64,000 nt of DNA, taken from Hydrogenophilales bacterium 28-61-23. GTDB lineage: Bacteria > Pseudomonadota > Gammaproteobacteria > Burkholderiales > Thiobacillaceae. The notes below the pieces were generated by a model. The model ran no database searches. It saw only the letters and a program-made list of their open reading frames with translations, and was not told the origin of the DNA. Position 1 is the stretch's first letter; each line of letters begins with the position of its first letter. Positions 45,932-53,145 of the stretch are shown one piece after another. The translations under genes were made by a program, and so were the position numbers. Location of the stretch: the NCBI GenBank assembly GCA_002281555.1, contig NCGJ01000004.1, positions 62,001-126,000 of the forward strand. The letters run 5' to 3'.

Positions 45932-46852
45932 ATGATCGTTGCCATTCTCGGCGCCGGCCCCGCCGGCATGTCCTGCGCCAATGCCTGCCTTTCCTTCGGA
46001 CTGACGCCCATCGTCATCGAGCAAAGCGGCGAAGTCGGCGGCATACAACGCGGCAATTTCCACCCCAACCTCTGGCTGCTGGGCGAACCGTTCGAGACCG
46101 GCCGCGAGATGAGCGAACGCATGGCGAAGCATTTCGCGGCGCTGCCGCTGTCCTGTTTGCTGCGCACCCGCGTCACCGGCGTGCGCGGCTGCGCCGGCAG
46201 CTTCGAACTGGAACTGGAAACACCGACCGGAAAACAGACCCTGGCCGCCGACGCCATCGTCCTCGCCACCGGCACCCACCCGCGCGACACGCCCGCGCTG
46301 GCGGCCATGGCGAAACACAGCGAACGGGTCATCGTCGGCCCGCTGTCGGAAACCATCCGCGACGATATTCGGCAAGCGCGCGTGCTGATTCTGGGCGGTG
46401 GCGACAACGCGCTCGACCATGCCTTGTTCCTGGCCGAACGCGGCAATCAGGTTCGGGTTTGCACGCGGCGTGGTTTCTCCGCCCGGCAACCGTTTCAGGC
46501 TGCCTGCCAGGCCAATCCGAGCATCGAACTGCGCGCGGATTGCACGCCCGATATGCTTGACCTCGATGACGGACGCATCGTCGCCGCCTGGGGCGCGATC
46601 AAAGTCCGCTATGACTGGCTGCTGGCAATGTTCGGTTATTTACCCAATACCGAAGTGCTGGCGAATTTCGCGCCCGAGTTGCGGCCGGCCACGAGCGCCA
46701 GCGGCCACATCGTCGCCGATGTCTGGCAACGGACTTCCGTTCCCGGGATTTATGCCGCCGGCGACGTCACCGAAACCCCGCAACCGAGCGTGCCCACCGC
46801 GCTAGCGCAGGGCCTGGTCGCCGCGCGGGCAGCGGAGTCGTTGGCGCTTTAA
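45932..46852 (+). CDS. Thioredoxin-reductase-like FAD/NAD(P) oxidoreductase lacking CxxC
   Basis: A 306-aa two-dinucleotide-domain flavoprotein: FAD site IVAILGAGPAGMSCANACLS, NAD(P) site LILGGGDNALDHALFLAERG and the C-terminal GIYAAGDVTE FAD motif. No CxxC pair is present in the NADPH domain where thioredoxin reductase has it, so it is more like a ferredoxin/flavodoxin-NADP reductase or another electron carrier. It is divergent from the MidA-type gene (61 bp). Its last codons lie in the first copy of a 56-bp tandem repeat. Confidence 0.85.
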   Translation: MIVAILGAGPAGMSCANACLSFGLTPIVIEQSGEVGGIQRGNFHPNLWLLGEPFETGREMSERMAKHFAALPLSCLLRTRVTGVRGCAGSFELELETPTGKQTLAADAIVLATGTHPRDTPALAAMAKHSERVIVGPLSETIRDDIRQARVLILGGGDNALDHALFLAERGNQVRVCTRRGFSARQPFQAACQANPSIELRADCTPDMLDLDDGRIVAAWGAIKVRYDWLLAMFGYLPNTEVLANFAPELRPATSASGHIVADVWQRTSVPGIYAAGDVTETPQPSVPTALAQGLVAARAAESLAL

Positions 46853-47005
46853 CGCCTTACGAATCCGGCGTGCCGAGAACTGGCGCAGCGAAATCGTTGA
46901 CGCTTTAGCGCCTTACAAATCCGGCGTGCCGAGAACTGGCGCAGCGGAATCGTTGACGCTTTAGCGCCTTACAAATCCGGCGTGCCGAGAACTGGCGCAG
47001 CGGAG
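46829..47005. repeat. Tandem repeat, 56-bp unit, three copies plus a partial
   Basis: Units begin at GCAGCG 46829, 46885, 46941 and 46997. Each full unit contains GACGCTTTAGCGCCTTA (a short inverted repeat) and CCGGCGTGCCGAGAACTGG. Copies 2 and 3 are almost identical; copy 1 holds the last codons and stop of the flavoprotein gene. The repeats appear to have grown out of the gene end. Confidence 0.9.
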
Positions 47006-47057
47006 CGGGATGCCTCCGCTACACTCATCCGAGTGAAGTAAAACTTGGGGAATGAAC

Positions 47058-47656
47058 ATGGGCGCGTCACAGCAATTCAGTCTGGACGATTACATGCTCT
47101 GGGAAGCGGAACAAAGCGAACGCCACGAATACATCAATGGCGAGGTGTTCGCGATGACCGGCGCGCGCGATGGCCATAACACCATTGCCGGCAACATCTT
47201 CGCCGCCTTGCGCGCCGCTCTGCGCGGCAGCCCTTGCCGCGCCTTCATCCCGACATGAAGCTGCACGTCGACGCCGTCGATGCCGTGTTTTACCCGGACG
47301 TGATGGCGACCTGCGATGCGCGCGATAAAACTCCGGAAGCCGATCTGGCCAAACAACATCCGGTTCTGATCGTCGAAGTGCTGTCCGAATCGACCTCCGC
47401 CTATGATCGCGGCCTGAAATTCGAGCACTACCGCAACATCGACACGCTCAAGGAATATCTGCTGGTGGAACAGGATCGTCGCCATGCCGACCTGTTCCTG
47501 CGCGAAGAAGACGCGGCCGGCAAACCGCGCTGGGTGCTTTACGCCAGCGGCGTGGCGGACGACGTCGAACTGGACAGCGTCGGCGTCCGGCTTTCGATGG
47601 ACACGCTGTTCGAGGACGTCGTGTTCGAAACCCCGGCGCCGACATCCGCCGCCTGA
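47058..47656 (+). pseudogene. Uma2-family (DUF820) endonuclease-like gene with a frameshift
   Basis: The first frame encodes QQFSLDDYMLWEAEQSERHE and runs to CRAFIP before a stop at 47256. The family sequence continues in another frame as DMKLHVDAVDAVFYPDVMAT, HPVLIVEVLSEST and LKEYLLVEQD to 47656. A loss of one C near 47247-47250 would account for this. Uma2 proteins have a PD-(D/E)xK-like fold; the motifs here (E of the HEYINGE segment, FYPD, VEVLS) are split by the shift. It is either a pseudogene or a sequence error. Its 3' end overlaps pglF by 118 nt on the opposite strand. Confidence 0.85.
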
Positions 47657-49491
47657 GCGGCATCCGGCCGGTATTCGCCCGGCAACCAGGCCCGCAATTG
47701 GGCCCGCACCTCGGCATCGGCCGCGCTGTCGGTCGAGCCGATCCAGCCCAGGAAAGATTCGACCAGTTCCAGATCCACCTGGCGCGCGCTCGCCACGCGC
47801 AGTTTCGGGTGCGGCGTCGGCAAGGTCGTCTCGGCATCCGCCAGCACTTCTTCGTACAGCTTCTCGCCTGGCCGCAAGCCGCTGTACTCGATATGGATTT
47901 CATCCTCGCTCTTGCCCGATAGGCGGATCATCAAACGCGCCAGATCGGCGATCCTGATCGAGTCGCCCATGTCCAGCACGAAGATTTCGCCACCCCGCCC
48001 CATCAGACCGGCCTGTAAAACCAGTTGCGCGGCCTCCGGGATCGACATGAAGAAACGGGTGATCTCGGGATGCGTCACGGTCACCGGCCCGCCGGCTTCG
48101 ATCTGCTTCTGGAACTTCGGAATCACGCTGCCGGACGAGCCCAGCACGTTGCCGAAGCGGACGGATACGAAACGGGTGCTTACGCCCCCCCCCTCCTCGC
48201 GCTGCAACGACTGGCAGACCATTTCCGCCAGACGTTTGGATGCGCCCATGACGTTGGTCGGATTGACCGCCTTGTCAGTGGAGATCATGACGAAGCGCCC
48301 CACCCCCGCCTCGCGCGCGGCGCTGGCCACCACCCAGGTGCCCAACACATTGTTTTTCACCGCCTGCAATGCATTCACCTGTTCCATCAACGGCACATGT
48401 TTATAGGCGGCGGCATGAAACACCACGTCCGGCCGGTAGTCGCGCATGACCTGCCCGATCCGCGCGGCATCCTTCACATCGCCGATCGCGCAAGCCAGCG
48501 CTTGCGCCGGATGGCACTTGGCGAATTCCTGCTCCATGCCATACAGCGCGAACTCGCCCTGTTCCAGCATGACCAGCAGACTCGGATTGAAGCGCGCCAG
48601 CTGTCGGCACAACTCGGAGCCGATCGAGCCGCCGGCGCCGGTCACCATCACCACCTTGCCGGTCAGGAGTTCGTGCAGACCCTGGTTATCGAGCTTGACC
48701 GGTTCGCGCCCGAGCAGATCGTCGAGCTCGATCTTTCTCAGCGACTCGACGGAGACGCGCCCTTGCATCAGATCGTTCATCGAGGGCACGGTGAGCAGGT
48801 TCAGGCCCAGCCCGGCGCAGGTTTCGACCACCGCCTTGCGCACCGCCGGCGGCGCGGACGGCATGGCCAGAATGGCATCCCGCACACCGGTCTTCTTTTG
48901 CCAGCGCTCGATATCGCGCACCAGCCCGAGTACCTGGATGCCCTGGATATGGCGACCGACCTTGGCGGGATCGTCATCCAGCAAACCGACTGCCTGATAA
49001 CCCGTCGGCGTGCGCGCCATTTCCCGCAACAGGAAATCGGACGCCGAACCCGCGCCGAGGATCAATACCGGCTTGGTTTCGCTCATCAGCGCATAGAAAC
49101 GGTGATCTTTCCAGGCCCGGTAGGCAAAACGGCTGCCGCCCATCAGCAACACCAGCAGGATCGGATCCAGCAGCAAGACCGAACGCGGCACCACCTCCTG
49201 CACCCGAAACAGAATCAGCAAGGTCGGCACCGCGACTGCCCCGATAGCGACCGCCTTCAGGATGCGCTTCAGATCGGGCAGACTGGCGAAACGCCAGATA
49301 CCGCGATACAGACCGAAGTACCAGAACAAAGCGGCCTGCACCGGCACGACCCAGAACAACGTGCTCAACGCGGAGGCCTGGAACTCGGGCGGCAAGGCCA
49401 GATTGAAGCGGAACCAGAAAGCCGCCAGCCAGGCCAAAGCCGCGGCGGTCAGATCGTGCACGATTACCAGCAGACTACGACCGTATCTCAT
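47539..49491 (-). CDS. pglF: PglF/WbpM-like UDP-GlcNAc 4,6-dehydratase, membrane-bound
   Basis: A 650-aa protein with four N-terminal TM helices (about 8-105), a Rossmann-like CoA/NAD domain, and the catalytic SDR domain starting VMVTGAGGSIGSELCRQ. STDKAVNPTNVMGASKR is the active-site segment of this family. It makes UDP-4-keto-6-deoxy-GlcNAc, the first step to bacillosamine. It overlaps pglE by 4 nt (ATGA). The last ~38 residues (after WLPGEYRPDA) are Ser/Thr-rich and are antisense to the Uma2 pseudogene. They probably arose when that gene displaced the original stop. Confidence 0.93.
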   Translation of the reverse strand: MRYGRSLLVIVHDLTAAALAWLAAFWFRFNLALPPEFQASALSTLFWVVPVQAALFWYFGLYRGIWRFASLPDLKRILKAVAIGAVAVPTLLILFRVQEVVPRSVLLLDPILLVLLMGGSRFAYRAWKDHRFYALMSETKPVLILGAGSASDFLLREMARTPTGYQAVGLLDDDPAKVGRHIQGIQVLGLVRDIERWQKKTGVRDAILAMPSAPPAVRKAVVETCAGLGLNLLTVPSMNDLMQGRVSVESLRKIELDDLLGREPVKLDNQGLHELLTGKVVMVTGAGGSIGSELCRQLARFNPSLLVMLEQGEFALYGMEQEFAKCHPAQALACAIGDVKDAARIGQVMRDYRPDVVFHAAAYKHVPLMEQVNALQAVKNNVLGTWVVASAAREAGVGRFVMISTDKAVNPTNVMGASKRLAEMVCQSLQREEGGGVSTRFVSVRFGNVLGSSGSVIPKFQKQIEAGGPVTVTHPEITRFFMSIPEAAQLVLQAGLMGRGGEIFVLDMGDSIRIADLARLMIRLSGKSEDEIHIEYSGLRPGEKLYEEVLADAETTLPTPHPKLRVASARQVDLELVESFLGWIGSTDSAADAEVRAQLRAWLPGEYRPDAAQAADVGAGVSNTTSSNSVSIESRTPTLSSSTSSATPLA

Positions 49492-50741
49492 ATCACCTTA
49501 TTTATTTGCATTGGATTACCACAGGCGGCCCGCATCACCTTGCCGACCGCCGCGCAGGTATCGCGCATGTCCTGCTCGCCGAGCGTCGGGTGCACCAGGA
49601 ATGCCAGGCTGGTCTGCGCCAGCCGCCGCGCGACCGGATGCGGCTGCGCCGGCTGCAAACCCGCGCGCGTGAAGGCGAGTTCGCGATAAATTTCCCCGCA
49701 ACTGCCGACAAAACACGGCACCCCTTCGGCATTGATCGCGGCGATCACCCGGGTCTGATCCCAGCCCGGTAACAGCCGATCCGGATCGAGAAAAACGTAA
49801 TAGCGGTAATAGGCATGTTCGATTTCCGGCCCCGGCGGGGTCAGGCGCAAGCCGGGGATATCCGCCAGACCGGCGCCGAGCCAGGCCGCATTGCGCTTGC
49901 GCGCGGCGCTCCATGCGCCCAGCTTGCTCAACTGGGCGCAACCGATCGCCGCCTGCATCTCGGTCATCCGCCAATTGCTGCCGAACGATTCGTGCAACCA
50001 GCGAAAGCCGGGCGGATGCTCGCGCTGAAAAACGGCCTCTTGGCTCTTGCCGTGATCCTTGTAAGCCCAGGCCTTTTCCCACAATGCCCGATTGTTGGTC
50101 ACCAGCATGCCGCCCTCGCCGCCGGTGCTGATGATCTTGTCCTGGCAGAAGGAGAACGCCGCCGCGTCGCCAAAGCAGCCGACCGGACGCCCTTTGTAAA
50201 CGGCGCCATGGGCCTGGGCGCAATCCTCGACCAGGAACAGCTGGTGTTCCCGCGCCAGTTCGAGCAAGGCATCCATATCGCAAGGCCAGCCGGCCAGATG
50301 CACGGCGACGATGGCGCGCGTGCGCGGCGTCAGCACGGCCCGAACCGTCTCCGCGCTCAGGTTCTGGCTGACCGGATCGACATCGGCCACGACCGGGCGG
50401 GCGCCGCGCGCGACTACGCAACTGGCCGAAGCGATGAAGGTCCGGCTGGTCGTCACCACCTCGTCGCCCGGTCCGATGCCGAGCGCATAAAGCGCCAACT
50501 CCAGCGCCAGCGTGCCATTGGCCAGGGCGATGGCGTGTTCGACGCCGACCGATTGCGCATAGTCCGCCTCGAAGCGCGAGCACATCGGGCCGGTCCAGTA
50601 ATTCACTTTTCCCGAGGCCAGCACTGCACTGACCGCGTCGATCTCGTCCCGCGCATAACTTGGCCAGGCTGCGAACGCGGTCGAACGAACTGGCCGTCCC
50701 CCATCCACCGCCAGTTGATGATCCAGCGCTGCTTCCATCAT
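49488..50741 (-). CDS. pglE: PglE-like DegT/DnrJ/EryC1 aminotransferase
   Basis: A 417-aa PLP aminotransferase. Family motifs are ALANGTLALELALYALGIG, GDEVVTTSRTFIASA, VEDCAQAHGA and the PLP lysine in FSFCQDKIISTGGEGG. It converts the PglF keto-sugar to UDP-4-amino. The start at 50741 overlaps pglD by 4 nt (ATGATGG); a much longer reading to 51020 is antisense shadow over pglD. The neighbours PglD and PglF make the bacillosamine assignment strong, though a related amino-sugar is possible. Confidence 0.9.
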   Translation of the reverse strand: MMEAALDHQLAVDGGRPVRSTAFAAWPSYARDEIDAVSAVLASGKVNYWTGPMCSRFEADYAQSVGVEHAIALANGTLALELALYALGIGPGDEVVTTSRTFIASASCVVARGARPVVADVDPVSQNLSAETVRAVLTPRTRAIVAVHLAGWPCDMDALLELAREHQLFLVEDCAQAHGAVYKGRPVGCFGDAAAFSFCQDKIISTGGEGGMLVTNNRALWEKAWAYKDHGKSQEAVFQREHPPGFRWLHESFGSNWRMTEMQAAIGCAQLSKLGAWSAARKRNAAWLGAGLADIPGLRLTPPGPEIEHAYYRYYVFLDPDRLLPGWDQTRVIAAINAEGVPCFVGSCGEIYRELAFTRAGLQPAQPHPVARRLAQTSLAFLVHPTLGEQDMRDTCAAVGKVMRAACGNPMQINKVI

Positions 50742-51382
50742 TTCTCCACACTCAGCAATCGGGCCGGCGACCCCGCGACCCGCACCCCATCCGCCAGATC
50801 GGCGATCACCGTCGATCCGGCGCCCACCAATACCGATGCGCCGATCCGCACCGACGGAATCACCACGACACCCGCGCCCAGCAAGCTTTGCGCGCCGACC
50901 GAGACATTCCCGCACAGCCGGCAGCCCGGCGCCAGATGCACCGCCGCGCCGATCTGGCAATCGTGATCGACCGACGCCGCCGTGTTGACGATGACATTGG
51001 GCGCCAGTACCGCGTCGCAATTCACCACCACGCCCGCCGCCAGAAAACCTCCGGCGCCGATTTCGACTCCCCTGCCCAGTTGCGCCGAGGGATGAATCAC
51101 CGTCGCCAGCTCGAATCCGTGCGCCTGCAACCAGGCCGCGACCGTTGCGCGCGTGGCATTGTGGCCTATCGCCACGATGGCTTGCGGCCGCACGCCGGCC
51201 AGTGCCAGCAATGCATCGCGGCCGCCAATCACGCGGTGGCCGAGGAGCGATTGTCCCCAGGTCTCCGGCGCATCGTCGGCCAGAAGAATCTCGGAAAATC
51301 GATCCGATTTTTCCGCCGCATCGATCACTACCTTGGCGTGGCCGCCACCACCGAAAACAAGAAGTCCGGGTCGCATCGACAT
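50738..51382 (-). CDS. pglD: PglD/NeuD-like sugar N-acetyltransferase
   Basis: A 214-aa protein of the PglD/NeuD type. The N-terminal Rossmann-like sugar-binding part has LLVFGGGGHAKVVIDAA. The left-handed beta helix follows (IHPSAQLGRGVEIGAGGFLAAG, then NTAASVDHDCQIGAAVHLAP), holding the catalytic H in VDHDC. It acetylates the 4-amino group to make UDP-diNAc-bacillosamine. It follows pglC with a 3-nt gap. Confidence 0.92.
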   Translation of the reverse strand: MSMRPGLLVFGGGGHAKVVIDAAEKSDRFSEILLADDAPETWGQSLLGHRVIGGRDALLALAGVRPQAIVAIGHNATRATVAAWLQAHGFELATVIHPSAQLGRGVEIGAGGFLAAGVVVNCDAVLAPNVIVNTAASVDHDCQIGAAVHLAPGCRLCGNVSVGAQSLLGAGVVVIPSVRIGASVLVGAGSTVIADLADGVRVAGSPARLLSVEK

Positions 51383-51385
51383 GAT

Positions 51386-51988
51386 TCAGGAAGCCTCGCG
51401 GCCGGAGCCGGTAAATCGGGGCATGGTGGCATGGCCGGCATGGCTGACATCGCCGCGCCGGAACAGACGGGCCGCGGTCAGAAACAGAATTTTCAGATCA
51501 AGCGGGAACGTACGATTTTCAACATACCACGCGTCGTACTCAAAGCGCGCCTCCCAGGACAGCGCATTACGCCCGTTGATCTGCGCCCAGCCGGTGATTC
51601 CGGGCCTGACCCGATGCCGCATGGCCTGGCGCGGCGAATACAAGGGCAGGTATTCCATCAGCAACGGGCGTGGCCCGACCAGACTCATGTCGCCGCGCAG
51701 GACGTTGATCAGCTGCGGCAGTTCGTCCAGGCTGGAGCGCCGCAGCCAGGCGCCGAACGGCGTCATCCGTTGCGCATCGGGCAGCAGTTCGCCCTGGTCG
51801 TCGCGCGCGTCGGTCATCGAACGGAATTTGAGGAAGGCGAACGGCTGTCCGCCCAGACCCGGACGGATCTGGCGCAGCAGCACGGGAGACCCCATGGCAA
51901 TGCGCACCGCCAGCGCGGTCAACAACAGGAGCGGAGCGCACAGCACCAGTAAACACAATGCCGAGGCCACATCGAATACGCGTTTCAC
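51386..51988 (-). CDS. pglC: PglC-like phosphoglycosyl transferase
   Basis: A 200-aa small monotopic phosphoglycosyl transferase: one re-entrant hydrophobic helix (ASALCLLVLCAPLLLLTALA), KFRSMTD, the Asp-Glu dyad in SSLDELPQLINVL and SLVGPRPLL. It moves diNAcBac-phosphate (or a similar sugar) to undecaprenyl phosphate. GTG at 51988 gives the normal family start MKRVFDVAS and lies 4 nt after the GT4 stop, with AAGG upstream. A longer ATG reading to 52027 overlaps that gene and is less likely. Confidence 0.9.
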   Translation of the reverse strand: MKRVFDVASALCLLVLCAPLLLLTALAVRIAMGSPVLLRQIRPGLGGQPFAFLKFRSMTDARDDQGELLPDAQRMTPFGAWLRRSSLDELPQLINVLRGDMSLVGPRPLLMEYLPLYSPRQAMRHRVRPGITGWAQINGRNALSWEARFEYDAWYVENRTFPLDLKILFLTAARLFRRGDVSHAGHATMPRFTGSGREAS

Positions 51989-51992
51989 TTCA

Positions 51993-53141
51993 TCAACCTT
52001 GAGCTTTCGATGCCAGGATTTTTTCATAGAAAACGCGCAGCGCCGCGGTCACCGTCGCCATGGAGAAGTCGGCGAGCGCCCTCGCCCGCGCCCGCTCACC
52101 CATGCGCGAACGCAAGCCCGCGTCCGCGCAGATGTGGAGCAGACTGTCATGCAGCGCCGGAATATCGCCGGGCGGATGCAGCAATCCCGTCACCCCCTCC
52201 TCGACCGCGTCGGTCAGTCCATAGATACGCGACGCCACGGCTGGCACCCCGCAAGCCGCCGCCTCGATCACCACGCTGCCGAAGCCCTCGCGGTAGCTGG
52301 GCAGCACAAACACATCGGCCGCCGCCATGTAATGCTCTGGCGTCGGGGTGTAATCGATACGCCGCACGCGCGCCATCGCGTCCCCGCACCGCCGCTCGAA
52401 TTGCGCGCCGATCTCCGCTTCGTCCGGCCCCACCATGGCCAGCCACACATCGGCGTTATCGCGCGCCAGTCGGGCAAACGCCTCGGCCAGATCCAGCACG
52501 CCTTTATCGCGATTCAGGCGACCAAGAAACAGCAACAGACAGGCCCGCCGCGGCACACCGAGTTCAGTGCGGATCGATTCACGCAAGCGAACATCAGGCT
52601 GAAAACGTTCGATATCGACACCGGAAATCGAACCGTGCCCGAGCACCTCGGCCTGCCCCAGCTTCAACACGCCCTGGCTGACCAGAAACTCGCGTTGCGA
52701 ATGGCTGTCGGTCAGGATGCGGGTGGCATTGGCCGCGATCAGCCGATCCGCATTTTTCAGCAAACCGCGCACTAGCCCGCGCCGGGTTGCCCAGACCTGC
52801 CCGGTAAAACAATGAATGCGGTTCGGAATGCCAGCCAGGCGCGCGGCGCTCATCGCCAGCAAGCCGGCTTTGGGCGTTACGGAATGAACCGCATCGAAAC
52901 GATGGGCGCGGAAATAACGGAACAACATCCACAAAGCTTTCAAATCGGCAAACGGACTGATGTGTCTGGCGATAGGGATGGGAACCAGGCGCACGCCGGG
53001 CAACCAGTCGCCCGACAAGTCTTCCGGCGTGAAATCGGCAATCGCCGTGACATCGTATTGTTCGGACAAGCCGAGCAGATGGTTGCGCATGAAAGCGCGC
53101 AAGGTCAGCGGCGCCGCGGTGACAAAGCAGATTGACTTCAT
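51993..53141 (-). CDS. GT4 glycosyltransferase, PglA-like
   Basis: A 382-aa GT-B enzyme: KSICFVTAAPLTLRAFMRNH at the start, HSVTPKAGLLAMSAARLAG, LLFLGRLNRDKGVLDLAEAF and the E-x7-E region YREGFGSVVIEAAACG. This is close in pattern to PglA and WbpT-type enzymes that add the second sugar to lipid-linked bacillosamine. It sits directly before pglC. The ATG at 53141 matches the family start; a reading seven codons longer overlaps the fusion gene. Confidence 0.9.
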   Translation of the reverse strand: MKSICFVTAAPLTLRAFMRNHLLGLSEQYDVTAIADFTPEDLSGDWLPGVRLVPIPIARHISPFADLKALWMLFRYFRAHRFDAVHSVTPKAGLLAMSAARLAGIPNRIHCFTGQVWATRRGLVRGLLKNADRLIAANATRILTDSHSQREFLVSQGVLKLGQAEVLGHGSISGVDIERFQPDVRLRESIRTELGVPRRACLLLFLGRLNRDKGVLDLAEAFARLARDNADVWLAMVGPDEAEIGAQFERRCGDAMARVRRIDYTPTPEHYMAAADVFVLPSYREGFGSVVIEAAACGVPAVASRIYGLTDAVEEGVTGLLHPPGDIPALHDSLLHICADAGLRSRMGERARARALADFSMATVTAALRVFYEKILASKAQG

Positions 53142-53145
53142 GTGC

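Noticed and set aside
48025..49689. A 554-aa plus-strand ORF opposite pglF
   Set aside because: Antisense shadow; pglF has complete motifs on the minus strand.
50742..51020. N-terminal extension of pglE
   Set aside because: It overlaps pglD out of frame; the ATGA junction at 50741 gives the normal start.
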